The notes: a model not told the origin generated them from the letters alone. A DNA stretch of 64,000 nt from Beutenbergia cavernae DSM 12333 (GCF_000023105.1 NC_012669.1:4279025-4343024), one strand, 5' to 3'; counted from the first letter of the stretch, positions 14,223-23,207 are shown. Translations and numbers: made by a program.

Positions 14223-15553
14223 GGCGCGCCCGCCTCGACCCGCGCGCGCCCGAGGGGCGGCAGGTCCTGCGTGTCGTCCAGCGCCCGCGCCCCGTCGGGC
14301 GACGGGCTCGCCTCCGTGGCGCCCGGAGCCCCCGTGGCGCCGGGCACCGCCGGACCGTCCCCCGGCGCACCGTCCCCGTCGGGGACCCCTGACCCGCCGC
14401 GCGCGGCCCGGCGCGCCCGCCGTCGTCGCACGATCGCCGTCACGAGCGAGGAGAGCACCAGCACCAGGAGCGCGAGCCCGGTGCCGGCCGCGGCGAGGAA
14501 CGCCCACGACGGGAGGCCGCCGTCCTCTTGGGCCTCGGCCGCGGCGGCGGCGAGCGCGGGGTCCGCGACGACGGTCAGCTCGACCTCCGGCGTCTCGCCC
14601 GAACCGGCACCGACGAGGCGCAACGTGTGCGTGCCCGTGCGGATGTCGGCGGGCAGCTGCAGCACCCCGGCCACCTCGCCGGCCTGGCCCGCGAGCATGG
14701 GACCGGCGGCGGCCAGGCCGCCGCTGAGCGAGGCCACCACCTGCTCGCCGGGTGTGAAGCCCTGCCCGGTGAACGTCAGCACGCGACCGGCCACGACGGT
14801 CGTCGTCTCGACGCCCAGCGTCGCCGGGACGTCCGGTGCCACGCCTTCCTCCGCCGCCGCGTCGCCCGTTCGCTCCCCCTCGTCAGCCGTCGCCCCGCCG
14901 CCCGAGGCCGCGGCGCCGTCGCCCCCCTCGTCCGCGGCCGACGCCCCGCCCGCGACGAACTCGACGGGCGTGAACGACTCGTTGTTCGCGTTGACGACGC
15001 CGTGCGCGCCGACCGTGATGATGCCGCAGGTCACCTCGCGGCAGTCCACGGCCGACGCGTTGCCCGCCCGGTCCTGCCCCGTGAAGGTGGGGCCGGGGAT
15101 CACCATCGAGAGCGCGAAGGTGCCGTCGGCCGCGAGCTCCCCGCCGTTCGCGGCGTGCGCGGTGCTCGACCCCGGGAACGTCACGAAGCGCTGGTAGCCG
15201 GCGTTGTCGGCCGACTCGGAGTCGGGCACGTACACGAGGTCCTCGCCCGTGCGGCCGCCCTGGGACGGGCGCCACGACCCGCCTCCGGGATCGGACACCC
15301 AGCCGAAGAACACGTAGACGCCGCCGAACCCGCCCTGGACGGACTGGAAGCCGGAGCCGCTCACCTGCACGGTGGTCGGGCCGTCGAGCGAGGCGACACC
15401 CGCGCCGGCCTCGCTCGTCACGCTGACGCGCGGGGCCGCGGCGGCCGGCGGTGCACCGGCCACGAAGGCGGCGCCGGCGGCGAGCAGGGCGCCCGCCAGG
15501 GCGACGGCGAGCAGGGCGCGGTGGCGCAGCCCGGCGGGCGAGGGGGCGCTCAT
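14219..15553 (-). CDS. Membrane-anchored Ig-like surface protein of the heme operon
   Basis: This 444-residue protein has a signal peptide (about 1-40). The N-terminal beta domain contains GGVYVFFGWVSDPGGGSWRPS and a cysteine pair in VDCREVTCGIITVGAHG. A second Ig/IPT-like domain is seen in VAGRVLTFTGQGFTPGEQVVASL. A C-terminal membrane helix (AFLAAAGTGLALLVLVLSSLVTAIV) and a charged cytoplasmic tail follow. The gene overlaps hmuV and the HtaA gene by 4 bp on each side. Comparable Ig-like proteins accompany hmu loci in other actinobacteria, but its precise role is not known; a heme-handling or structural role at the surface is inferred. Confidence 0.75.
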   Translation of the reverse strand: MSAPSPAGLRHRALLAVALAGALLAAGAAFVAGAPPAAAAPRVSVTSEAGAGVASLDGPTTVQVSGSGFQSVQGGFGGVYVFFGWVSDPGGGSWRPSQGGRTGEDLVYVPDSESADNAGYQRFVTFPGSSTAHAANGGELAADGTFALSMVIPGPTFTGQDRAGNASAVDCREVTCGIITVGAHGVVNANNESFTPVEFVAGGASAADEGGDGAAASGGGATADEGERTGDAAAEEGVAPDVPATLGVETTTVVAGRVLTFTGQGFTPGEQVVASLSGGLAAAGPMLAGQAGEVAGVLQLPADIRTGTHTLRLVGAGSGETPEVELTVVADPALAAAAAEAQEDGGLPSWAFLAAAGTGLALLVLVLSSLVTAIVRRRRARRAARGGSGVPDGDGAPGDGPAVPGATGAPGATEASPSPDGARALDDTQDLPPLGRARVEAGAP

Positions 15554-16350
15554 GAGACCTCCGAGGGAACGAGGGCGGGGTGTCGCACCGGAAGGACGAC
15601 GGGCCCGGGCGAGGCGGGGTGGTCGATGACGGCGACGGGGTGGCGGTAGACGAGCGTGAGCAGCTCGGGCGTGAGCACGGCCCGCGGCGGACCGTCAGCG
15701 CGGACCCGGCCGCCGTCGAGCAGGACGACGCGGTCGGCGTGCGCGGCGGCGAGCGTGAGGTCGTGGAGCACGACGACGACGGCGACGCCGCCGTCCGCAC
15801 GGCGGCGCACCTCGCGCAGCACCGCCTCCTGGTGGCGGATGTCGAGGGCGGCGGTCGGCTCGTCGAGGAACAGGACGGCGGTGTGCTGGGCCAGCACGCG
15901 CGCGAACGACGTCCGCGCCTTCTCCCCGCCGGACAGCGTCGGGTAGCGGCGGGGCGCGAGGTCCTCGAGCTCCGCGATCCGGAGGGACTGCGCGACGACG
16001 TCGCCGTCCGCATCCGCGTGCGCCGTCCCGTGCCAGGGCGCGCGACCCATCCGCACGACCTCGAGCACCGTGAACGCGAACGAGATGCGCGTCTCCTGGA
16101 GCTGCACGGCCCGCACGCGCGCGAGGTCCGCCGCCCGCTCCGCACGGAGGTCGGCGTCGGCGAGCCGCACGACGCCGGAGTCCGGGGCGAGGTCGCCGGC
16201 GAGCGCGGCGAGCAGGGTCGACTTCCCGGCCCCGTTGGGACCCACGAGCGCGACGACCTCGCCGGGAGCGACGTCGAGGTCCACGCCGTCGAGGATCAGC
16301 GCGCCCCCGAGCGTGAGGGTCACGCCTCGCGCCGACAGGATCGCGCTCAT
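15550..16350 (-). CDS. hmuV: Heme ABC transporter ATP-binding protein
   Basis: This is a 266-residue ABC ATPase: Walker A GPNGAGKST, signature LSGGEKARTSFARVLA, Walker B AVLFLDEPTAALD and switch His in LHDLTL. The order and the YRHPVAVIDHPA tail match HmuV-type importer subunits. The start is ATG 16350, overlapping the permease stop by 4 bp. It energises heme import through HmuU. Confidence 0.93.
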   Translation of the reverse strand: MSAILSARGVTLTLGGALILDGVDLDVAPGEVVALVGPNGAGKSTLLAALAGDLAPDSGVVRLADADLRAERAADLARVRAVQLQETRISFAFTVLEVVRMGRAPWHGTAHADADGDVVAQSLRIAELEDLAPRRYPTLSGGEKARTSFARVLAQHTAVLFLDEPTAALDIRHQEAVLREVRRRADGGVAVVVVLHDLTLAAAHADRVVLLDGGRVRADGPPRAVLTPELLTLVYRHPVAVIDHPASPGPVVLPVRHPALVPSEVS

Positions 16351-17507
16351 GCCCAGCCTCCCGCGCCCCGCCGCGTGCGGCGGATGAGCCAGAAGAAGAA
16401 CGGCCCGCCGACGAGCGCCGTCAGCATGCCGATCGGGAGGTCGGCGTACGGCACGAGCGTGCGCGCCGCGAGGTCGGCGGCGAGCAGGAGCACCGCGCCT
16501 CCGAGAGCGCTCGCGGGCACGAGGACGCGGTGCCCCGGCCCCACGAACATCCGGATGAGGTGGGGGACCACGAGCCCGACGAACGCGATGACCCCGCAGA
16601 ACGCGACAGCGGCGCCCGCGAGCACCGCCACGACGACGACGGCCAGGATCCGCAGCCTCTCGACGTCGACGCCCAGATGGCGCGCCGGCCGCTCCCCGAG
16701 CGCGAGCAGGTCGAGCCGGCGCGCGAGCAGCAGCGCGACGAGGAGCCCCGCCGCCATGAGCGGGGCCGCGACGGCGACGTCCGGCCAGCGCGTGCCGTTG
16801 AGGCTCCCGAGCTGCCAGAACACGATCTCCTCGCGCGCCTGCGTGTCGCCGAGGAACGTGAGGAACGCGATCGCCGCTCCGGCCACCGCGTTGACGGCGA
16901 CGCCCGTGAGGACGAGCGTGACCACCTCCGTGCGGCCGGCCTGGCGCGCCGTCGCGTACACGAGCGCGGTGGCCGCGAGGCCGCCGAGGAACGCAGCGAC
17001 GGCGATGGTCCAGGAGCCGAACGCCGCCCATCCGAGCACGATGACGGCGCAGGCCGCGGCAGCGGCACCGGAGGAGACGCCGACGACGCCCGGTTCCGCG
17101 AGGGGGTTCCCGAAGACGCCCTGCATGAGCACGCCGCCCGTGGCGAGCGCAGCCCCGACGACGAGCGCGAGCGCCACGCGCGGGAACCGGATCGACCAGA
17201 GGGCGGAGTCGCCGTTCGGGTGGGTCGGCAGCGGGAGCGCGTCGATGCCGATCCGATGCAGGAGCGAGCCGAGGACCTCCGCTGGCGGGATCGCCAGCTG
17301 CCCCACGCCGGCCGAGACCACGACGCCGACGACGAGCGCGATCCCCAGGGCGACGAACAGGCCGACGGTGCGCGACACGCGTGGCCGCCGGGCGCCGTCG
17401 TCCTCCCCCGAGGCCGGCCGACGCCGCGCAGACGAGGCGGCGTCGGCCCCGGCCGCGCCGTCGGCCCCGGCGTGCGGACCGGCGACGGCGCGGGCCGGCG
17501 CACTCAT
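16347..17507 (-). CDS. hmuU: Heme ABC transporter permease, FecCD family
   Basis: This is a 386-residue permease of the FecCD/BtuC type with about ten membrane helices after a 45-residue charged N-terminal tail. Typical family stretches are RFPRVALALVVGAALATGGVLMQGVFGNPLAEP and AFVGLVVPHLIRMFVGPGHR. It overlaps hmuT and hmuV by 4 bp on each side, so the three are made as one unit. Heme rather than siderophore specificity is inferred from the HtaA and heme oxygenase neighbours. Confidence 0.93.
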   Translation of the reverse strand: MSAPARAVAGPHAGADGAAGADAASSARRRPASGEDDGARRPRVSRTVGLFVALGIALVVGVVVSAGVGQLAIPPAEVLGSLLHRIGIDALPLPTHPNGDSALWSIRFPRVALALVVGAALATGGVLMQGVFGNPLAEPGVVGVSSGAAAAACAVIVLGWAAFGSWTIAVAAFLGGLAATALVYATARQAGRTEVVTLVLTGVAVNAVAGAAIAFLTFLGDTQAREEIVFWQLGSLNGTRWPDVAVAAPLMAAGLLVALLLARRLDLLALGERPARHLGVDVERLRILAVVVVAVLAGAAVAFCGVIAFVGLVVPHLIRMFVGPGHRVLVPASALGGAVLLLAADLAARTLVPYADLPIGMLTALVGGPFFFWLIRRTRRGAGGWA

Positions 17508-18643
17508 GCGTCGGCGGGCGCGTAGATCGCGACCGCGAGCGCCTCGAGGACCTCCGCCGTGGCGGGTCCGAAGCTGAGGATCTGGGTGTCGTCCATGTCG
17601 ACGACGCGGCGCCGCTCGCCGGCGGGCGTCTGGGCGAGCGCGGGGAGGTGCTCGAGGAGACCGTCGACGCCGTCGACCGACTCGAGACCCTTGCTCATGA
17701 CGAGCACGAGGTCGGGTGCCGCGGCGACGAGTCCCTCGTCGGTGATCGGCCGCATGCCGTCCCAGCCGATCTCGGACGCGACGTCGATGCCGCCCAGCGC
17801 CTCGATCATCGAGTCGGTGCCGGAGTCGGACCCGAACATGTAGTAGACGCCGGCCTGACCGCGGACGTAGAGGAACGCCATCCGCAGGCGCTCGCCGTCG
17901 GCCGGGGCGATCTGGGCGATCTGCGCGACGACGTCGTCGATCTGCGACTGCGTGCGCTCGGCGAGCTCGCGGCCGGCGTCCGGCACCCCGAGCGCGTCGG
18001 CGACCTGCTGGATGAGCGAGGGGACTCCTTCGATGCTGCGGTGGGAGTCGACGACGACGACCGGGATGCCGGCGTCGCGCATCTGGAGCACGACGTCCCA
18101 GGGTCCGAGGCTCGTGTCCGTGATGATGAGCGTCGGCGCGAGCTCGAGGATCGCCTCACCGGTGAGCTGGTGGCCGTTGGCCGTGACGAGCGGACGGTCG
18201 GCGATCTCGGGGAAGCCGGACGAGGTGTCGCGGCCCACGACGTTCTCGCCCAGTCCGAGCTCGAACACCGTGCGGGCCGTGGAGCCGTACACGTCGAGGG
18301 CGAGGATGCGGCTGACGTCGTGGACGGTCACCGTGGTGCCCTGCGCGTCCGTGACGGTGACGGGCAGCTGCGGCTCCGGCGTCGCGAGCGGGTCGATGTC
18401 GGGGTCCGCGAGCGTCGCGGTGGACGGTCCCTCGTGGCCGAGCGGGTCGGCCAGCGGGTCCACGTCGGCGAGGCGCGCACCGGCGGGCGCGGGGCCTTCG
18501 GAGCCGCCGGCCGACCCGGCGGCGCACCCGGCGAGCACGAGCACGGCCGCCGTCACGGCGGCGGCGAGCCCCGCCCGGAGCCTCCGCGCTCGGCTCCTGA
18601 CGGACACGGTCGGGACGAGAGGCAGCGGCGGGCTGGCGATCAC
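17504..18643 (-). CDS. hmuT: Heme-binding lipoprotein of the ABC transporter
   Basis: This is a 379-residue periplasmic-binding-type lipoprotein. A lipobox LAGC follows the hydrophobic segment GLAAAVTAAVLVL, so Cys40 should be lipidated. The two-lobed TroA/FhuD-like fold is shown by ILALDVYGSTARTVFELGLGENVVGRD, PTLIITDTSLGPWDVVLQM and VYYMFGSDSGTDSMIEALGG. It is the first gene of the hmuTUV cluster, with an iron box immediately upstream. The start is uncertain: GTG 18643 lies only a few bases from the box, and a second GTG at 18607 is in frame and would still give a complete signal peptide. Confidence 0.9.
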   Translation of the reverse strand: MIASPPLPLVPTVSVRSRARRLRAGLAAAVTAAVLVLAGCAAGSAGGSEGPAPAGARLADVDPLADPLGHEGPSTATLADPDIDPLATPEPQLPVTVTDAQGTTVTVHDVSRILALDVYGSTARTVFELGLGENVVGRDTSSGFPEIADRPLVTANGHQLTGEAILELAPTLIITDTSLGPWDVVLQMRDAGIPVVVVDSHRSIEGVPSLIQQVADALGVPDAGRELAERTQSQIDDVVAQIAQIAPADGERLRMAFLYVRGQAGVYYMFGSDSGTDSMIEALGGIDVASEIGWDGMRPITDEGLVAAAPDLVLVMSKGLESVDGVDGLLEHLPALAQTPAGERRRVVDMDDTQILSFGPATAEVLEALAVAIYAPADA

Positions 18644-18645
18644 AA

Positions 18646-18669
18646 GAGCACAGGCTAACCTAAGTTAGG
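18646..18669. promoter_or_regulatory. Iron box (IdeR/DtxR-type) upstream of hmuT
   Basis: Read toward hmuT, the site starts TTAGGTTAGCCT, matching the first 12 positions of the DtxR consensus perfectly; the second half is poor (14 of 19 overall). An overlapping perfect palindrome, CCTAA-g-TTAGG, lies at 18659-18669. Iron-dependent repression of the heme uptake operon is the expected role. Confidence 0.7.
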
Positions 18670-18782
18670 AGTGCCTGGCCTCACTAAGTGTGGCAGCCAC
18701 GCGCCCGCCACCGGACGCACGGGCACGCCGCCGACCGGGCTCGACCTCTGGAGGTGGTGGCGCGCGGTCGCCCACGCGAACG

Positions 18783-19436
18783 TCACGCGGCGTAGGCAGC
18801 GAGAAACACCCGCACGCCCTCGTCGGCGAACCGGTTCAGCTTCCGTGGCCCGTACGGGGCGTCGACGCCGGTGAACATCGCCTCGTTCAGCGGGACCGCC
18901 AGGATCAGGTAGTTGAGGTGCTGCGCGGCGAGCAACGGATCCGGAGCGCTGAGCATCCCCCGCTCGGCGAGCCGCGCGACGGCGCCGGCGAGCGTCGCGT
19001 GCCCGCGCACCGGCCCGCCGCGGTGCCAGGCCTGGGCGAGCTCAGGGAATCGCGGCGACTCGGCGATGATGAGCCGTCGCATCCGGACGAGATGCGGCTG
19101 CAGGACCTCGCGCACGTGTGCTCGGGCGAACGCCCGCAGCTCGGACGGGAGGTCGTGGCTCTCGCCCAGGGCGCCGACCAGGTCGCGGGTGCTCTCCTCG
19201 GCCTCGTCGATCGCCTCCTGGACGACGGCCTCGAAGAGGGACCGCTTGTCCCGGACGTGTGCGTACACCGTCACCTTCGAGGCGCCCGCGCGGGCGGCCA
19301 CCTCGTCCATGCTCGCTCCCGCGAAGCCGCGGTCCAGGAACACCTCGCGCGCGGCGACGAGGATCTGGTGCCGCTTCGCGTCCGCGCGACGTGATGCGCC
19401 CGGGTGCGCCGCGCTCCCGCCGGACGTGGTCGCCAT
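18783..19436 (-). CDS. TetR-family transcriptional regulator
   Basis: This is a 217-residue regulator with a TetR helix-turn-helix at about residues 35-70 (FAGASMDEVAARAGASKVTVYAHVRDKRSLFEAVV). The C-terminal domain (ELRAFARAHVREVLQPHLVRMRRLIIAESPRFPELAQAW) is of the AefR-like kind. It diverges from the alpha/beta hydrolase gene, with an inverted repeat in between, so it likely represses that gene and itself. Confidence 0.9.
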   Translation of the reverse strand: MATTSGGSAAHPGASRRADAKRHQILVAAREVFLDRGFAGASMDEVAARAGASKVTVYAHVRDKRSLFEAVVQEAIDEAEESTRDLVGALGESHDLPSELRAFARAHVREVLQPHLVRMRRLIIAESPRFPELAQAWHRGGPVRGHATLAGAVARLAERGMLSAPDPLLAAQHLNYLILAVPLNEAMFTGVDAPYGPRKLNRFADEGVRVFLAAYAA

Positions 19437-19485
19437 CGGGCCAGAGTACTGGACCGTTCAGTTCAGTCGGCGCACGCTCGCACAC

Positions 19486-19503
19486 CTGTACTACACAGTA
19501 CAG
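19486..19503. promoter_or_regulatory. Probable TetR operator
   Basis: CTGTACT and AGTACAG are perfect 7-bp arms around ACAC, placed 22 bp before the hydrolase start. A related AGTACT and TTCAGTTCAG region lies at 19446-19467 nearer the regulator start. The position between the divergent genes suits a TetR operator. Confidence 0.6.
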
Positions 19504-19525
19504 TTCAACCACCGGAGGTGGCAGC

Positions 19526-20332
19526 ATGTCCTCGCCGCTCAAGACCTCGACGGACCGCACCCGCACGGCGACGTCGGCGGACGGCACCCGGATCGCGTAC
19601 GAGCAGACGGGCTCCGGCCCTCCGCTCGTGCTCGTCGAGGCCGCCGGCCACTATCGCCGCCTCAGCTCGTTCGACGGCCTCGTCCCGCTCCTCGCGACAG
19701 CGTTCACCGTCGTCCGGTACGACCGCCGCGGCCGGGGCGAGAGCACGGACACCCCGCCCTACGCCGTCGAGCGAGAGGCCGGCGACCTCGCTGCGGTGAT
19801 CGCCGCGGTCGGCGCCCCCGCCTTCGTCCACACGTTCTCCTCCGGAGCGCTCGTCGCCCTCCAGGCCGCGGCAGCCGGCGTCGCGATCGCCCGGCTGAGC
19901 CTGGCCGAGCCACCCGTCGGCGACGGGTCCGACGCCGTCGAGCAGCGCCGCTTCACCGCCGAGCTGGAGCGCCTCGTCGAGGCGAGCGACAACGACGGCG
20001 CCGTGGAGTTCTTCCTCACCAGCGTCGGCGTGCCTGAGGACATGCTGGCCGGGATGCGCGGCACCGAGTCATGGCAGGCGATGGTCGACGTCGCCCCGAC
20101 GCTCGTCTACGACAGCCTCGCCAGCCTGGCGACGACGACCGACCTGCTCGCCGACATCCTGATCCCCACTCTGGTCCTCGCGAGCTCCGGGAGCTCCGCG
20201 GACCTCGTCGGGATGGCAGACGACGTCGCCCGTGGCCTCCCGCACGGGAACCTCCGCACGGTCGACGGCGACTGGCACGGCCTGCCTGACGACGCCGTCG
20301 CCGACGAGCTGCGCTCCTTCTTCCTGACGTAG
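19526..20332 (+). CDS. Alpha/beta hydrolase
   Basis: This is a 268-residue protein. ATG 19526 has a GGAGGTGG ribosome site. The alpha/beta hydrolase fold is shown by GTRIAYEQTGSGPPLVLVEAAGHYRR (oxyanion loop region), VVRYDRRGRGES after strand beta 4, the nucleophile elbow FVHTFSSGALVAL (a G-x-S-x-G variant, T for the first Gly) and a C-terminal DGDWHGLPDD with the probable catalytic His. It is similar to the esterase/lactonase-like enzymes often paired with TetR regulators; substrate unknown. Confidence 0.82.
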   Translation: MSSPLKTSTDRTRTATSADGTRIAYEQTGSGPPLVLVEAAGHYRRLSSFDGLVPLLATAFTVVRYDRRGRGESTDTPPYAVEREAGDLAAVIAAVGAPAFVHTFSSGALVALQAAAAGVAIARLSLAEPPVGDGSDAVEQRRFTAELERLVEASDNDGAVEFFLTSVGVPEDMLAGMRGTESWQAMVDVAPTLVYDSLASLATTTDLLADILIPTLVLASSGSSADLVGMADDVARGLPHGNLRTVDGDWHGLPDDAVADELRSFFLT

Positions 20333-20349
20333 CCCGGGGCGCACGGACC

Positions 20350-20388
20350 GGGGTCGATCCGGGAGCGGATGACTCCCGGATCGACCCC
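20350..20388. terminator. Bidirectional terminator hairpin
   Basis: A perfect 16-bp stem (GGGGTCGATCCGGGAG and its complement) closes a 7-nt loop. It lies between the convergent stops of the hydrolase (20332) and the ABC permease (20396). There is no T-run, as usual in this type of genome. Confidence 0.8.
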
Positions 20389-20395
20389 GATCACG

Positions 20396-21232
20396 TCAGC
20401 GCGCGGCGCGCCGGATCGCCCCGATGCCGACGGCGAGGCCGACGGCGCACGTCGCGATCGCCGCGAGCGCACCCCAGAGGATCACCGGATCACTGAACGT
20501 CCCGGCGAAGAGCGCGCGTTCGGCGTCGACGATGTACGTCAGCGGGTTGGCGCGCGAGACGGTCTGCATCCAGCCCGGCCCCGTCTCGAGCGGCAGCATC
20601 ATCCCGGACAGCAGCAGCAGCGGGAACGTCACCGACTGCTGCACGGCCCAGAACATCCACTCCGTCTTCCGGGAGACGATCGCGAGGGCGTAGGACAGCG
20701 CCCCGGCCCCGATCCCGAAGACGCCGAGGATCAGCAGCCCGACCAGCACGTGGCCGAGGTAGAGCGTGAACCCGAACGGCGTCGCCGCGAGCGTGATGAC
20801 GAGCGCCTGGACGACCAGCGGCACGAACTCCTTGAGCGAGCGTCCGACGATGATCGACGCGCGGGACAGCGGCGTCGCGAGGATCCGCTCGTACGAGCCG
20901 AGCTGCATCTCGAACAGGAGGTTCGAGCCGGTCATGCCCGTGCCGAACACGCAGATCATGACGACGACGCCGGGCAGGAACCACTGCAGCGGACTGACGC
21001 CGTCGATGCCCTGCTCGCCGACGAGCCCGCCGAGCAGCGGCGCGAACAGGGCGAGGAACACGAGCGGCTGGACGAGGGAGAAGACGAGCGAGAACGGGTC
21101 GCGGAGCACGAGCATGAGCTCGCGGATCATGACGGCCCAGGTGTCGGACGCGAACTTCGCGACGCCCGACCGCTGTGCGGGTTCCGTGCCGCGCAGCTCC
21201 GCCCGGGTGGAGGCGATCGACGTGGCGCTCAT
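20396..21232 (-). CDS. ABC-2 type (drug exporter) permease
   Basis: This is a 278-residue membrane protein of the ABC-2 family with six predicted helices. MIRELMLVLRDPFSLVFSLVQPLVFLALFAPLLGG, GSYERILATPLSRASIIVGRSLKEF and SGMMLPLETGPGWMQTVSRANPLTYIVDAERALF are the usual landmarks of DrrB-like exporters. The start ATG 21232 overlaps the stop of the ATPase gene. With that gene it should form an efflux pump for a hydrophobic drug or antibiotic. Confidence 0.9.
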   Translation of the reverse strand: MSATSIASTRAELRGTEPAQRSGVAKFASDTWAVMIRELMLVLRDPFSLVFSLVQPLVFLALFAPLLGGLVGEQGIDGVSPLQWFLPGVVVMICVFGTGMTGSNLLFEMQLGSYERILATPLSRASIIVGRSLKEFVPLVVQALVITLAATPFGFTLYLGHVLVGLLILGVFGIGAGALSYALAIVSRKTEWMFWAVQQSVTFPLLLLSGMMLPLETGPGWMQTVSRANPLTYIVDAERALFAGTFSDPVILWGALAAIATCAVGLAVGIGAIRRAAR

Positions 21233-22194
21233 GCTGCAGCTCCTTCCTCGCGCAGGCTGCGACCGGTGAGATTGAGGAAGACGTCGTCGAGAGTGGCCTC
21301 GGCGATCGTGGCCGAGGCCGGACGCACGCCGGCGGCGTCGAGCCGGTACAGGATGTCGGGGAGCGCCTCGGCTCCGCGGTCGAGGGTGAGGAGCAGCGCG
21401 TCGTCGCCGGACTGCGCGATCGCCGGGGCGAACCGCAGGTCGGCACCGAGGGCCGACCGCGCCGTGCCGACGTCGTCGGGTGCGAACCGCAGGGTGATGA
21501 CGTCGGCCGCGTGCTCGAGGCGGAGCACCTCCGGCCGGGCGTCGGCGATGATCGAGCCGTGGTCGATGACGACGACGCGCTCGGCCATGCGGTCGGCCTC
21601 CTCGAGGTAGTGCGTCGTCAGCACGATGGTCATGCCGAACTCGGCCCGCATCCGCAGGATGTGCTCCCACAGGTTCGCCCGGCTCTGCGGGTCCATGCCG
21701 GTGGTCGGCTCGTCGAGGAACAGCAGCGGCGGGTGGTTCATGAGGCCCATGGCGACGTCGAGCCGGCGACGCTGGCCGCCGGAGAGCGTCGAGACGGTGC
21801 GCTTCTCGAGCCCGTCCAGCTGCATCGAGGCGATGAGATCGGTGGCGCGACGCAATGCCTCCGCCGTGGGGATCCCGTAGAAGCGGCCCTGGGTGACGAG
21901 CTCGTCGAGCACCCGGTAGGAGTGGCCAGCGCCGTTGCCCTGACCGATGTAGCCGATGCGCTGCCGCACGTGCGCGGGGCGCGTGACGACGTCGACCCCC
22001 GCCACCCGTGCGCTGCCCGCCGTGGGGGCGAGCAACCCGGTGAGCATCCGGAGCGTGGTGGACTTGCCGGCGCCGTTCGGGCCGAGGAAGGCGACCAGCT
22101 CGCCCTCGGCCACGTCGACGTCGACCCCCTTGACCGCCTCGACGGTCTCCTTGCCGCGCGTGAAGGTCTTCGTGAGTCCTTCGGTATGGATCAA
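21229..22194 (-). CDS. ABC transporter ATP-binding protein, daunorubicin-resistance (DrrA) type
   Basis: This is a 321-residue ATPase: Walker A GPNGAGKSTT, signature LSGGQRRRLDVAMGL, Walker B LLFLDEPTTGMD and switch THYLEEAD. A C-terminal extension of about 80 residues is typical of DrrA-like exporter subunits. No ATG or GTG fits; TTG 22194 (then IHTEGLTKTF) has a good GGGAG site six bases upstream and is chosen. It is coupled to the permease by a 4-bp overlap and divergent from a TetR gene, the usual repressor arrangement. Confidence 0.9.
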   Translation of the reverse strand: MIHTEGLTKTFTRGKETVEAVKGVDVDVAEGELVAFLGPNGAGKSTTLRMLTGLLAPTAGSARVAGVDVVTRPAHVRQRIGYIGQGNGAGHSYRVLDELVTQGRFYGIPTAEALRRATDLIASMQLDGLEKRTVSTLSGGQRRRLDVAMGLMNHPPLLFLDEPTTGMDPQSRANLWEHILRMRAEFGMTIVLTTHYLEEADRMAERVVVIDHGSIIADARPEVLRLEHAADVITLRFAPDDVGTARSALGADLRFAPAIAQSGDDALLLTLDRGAEALPDILYRLDAAGVRPASATIAEATLDDVFLNLTGRSLREEGAAA

Positions 22195-22205
22195 CTTGTA
22201 CTCCC

Positions 22206-22253
22206 GTACGTCGTACCGGAATGGCTGGAGGACACTAGCATACGCTGTACGAC
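22206..22253. promoter_or_regulatory. Inverted half-sites in the ABC exporter/TetR promoter
   Basis: GTCGTAC at 22210-22216 and GTACGAC at 22247-22253 are inverted 7-bp repeats 30 bp apart between the divergent exporter and TetR genes. The left one is part of GTACGTCGTAC (22206-22216). They are candidate half-operators for the TetR protein; the wide spacing makes this tentative. Confidence 0.4.
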
Positions 22254-22292
22254 AATGGTGCACCCAGGGTCCGACATCGGCGAGGAGACGAC

Positions 22293-23207
22293 GTGACGAA
22301 GGCCGACGACGAGCCGCGCGACGCCGGTGCGACCGGTGGCGGCGCACGCGACGACGGCGCACCCGGCGGCCGGGCACCTGGTGGCGGGGATGCCCCCGCC
22401 GCGGCGGGCGGGCCGCCGCCCCTCACCCGCGCCCAGGTCGACGAGATCGCGAAGGAGCGCGGGCTCGAGCTCGTCCGCACCGCCGAGGCGGATCGCCGCC
22501 TCGCGCTCCTGTGGGAGTCACCCGCTCCGCGCTCCCGCGGACGCCGTCCGAGGCTCAGCCTCGACGAGGTCGTGGAGGCCGGGATCGCCGTCGCGCGCGA
22601 GGACGGTCTCGACGCCCTCTCGATGCGCCGGGTCGCACAGCGGCTCGACGTCGGCGCCATGTCGCTGTACACGTACGTGCCCGGTCGGACCGAGCTCGTG
22701 GACCTCATGATCGACCGCGCCTACGCCGGCCTCGACCTTCCGGCGGCGGGCGAGCCCTGGCGCACGGGGCTGCAGCGCTACGCGCGAGCCTTCTGGGACC
22801 TCTTCCACGCGCACCCCTGGCTGCTCCAGGCGAACCTGTGGCGGGCGCCGCTCGCCCCCCACGTGCTCGACGCCCAGGAGGCGGGACTGCGCACGATCAT
22901 CGACACCGGCCTGCCGCCCGAACGCGTCGTCGACCTCATCGGCATGGTCGACAACTACGTGCGCGGTCTCGCCCGCGCGGACATCGCCGAGGTGCTCGAA
23001 CGCGAGCGCACGGGCCAGGACTACGACACGTACTGGGCTTCCCTGTCGAGCTTCTGGGAGGACTACTTCGACGTCGAGCGCTACCCGACGATGACGCGCA
23101 TCTGGGCGGCCGGCGGGTTCGAGCACGAGACCGGCGGGCTCGACGACGCGCTCGAGCGGCTGCTCGACGCCGTCGAGTCGGCGATCGAGCGAGCCACCTC
23201 CTCCTGA
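22293..23207 (+). CDS. TetR-family regulator with long N-terminal extension
   Basis: This is a 304-residue protein starting at GTG 22293 behind GAGGAG. The first 75 or so residues are Gly/Ala/Pro-rich and disordered, then ALLWESPAPRSRGRRPRLS leads into the helix-turn-helix (LSMRRVAQRLDVGAMSLYTYVPGRTELVDLMI). The C-terminal part (GEPWRTGLQRYARAFWDLFHAHPWLLQ) belongs to the TetR C-terminal family found with Tet/Otr-type drug regulators. It diverges from the drug-type ABC exporter, so it probably represses that pump until a drug binds. Confidence 0.9.
   Translation: MTKADDEPRDAGATGGGARDDGAPGGRAPGGGDAPAAAGGPPPLTRAQVDEIAKERGLELVRTAEADRRLALLWESPAPRSRGRRPRLSLDEVVEAGIAVAREDGLDALSMRRVAQRLDVGAMSLYTYVPGRTELVDLMIDRAYAGLDLPAAGEPWRTGLQRYARAFWDLFHAHPWLLQANLWRAPLAPHVLDAQEAGLRTIIDTGLPPERVVDLIGMVDNYVRGLARADIAEVLERERTGQDYDTYWASLSSFWEDYFDVERYPTMTRIWAAGGFEHETGGLDDALERLLDAVESAIERATSS

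Noticed and set aside
14219-15553. Third HtaA-domain protein in the heme operon
   Set aside because: It lacks the FGGCNF, VVFYGG and YWYSSGG segments shared by the two HtaA proteins; an Ig-like surface protein fits better.
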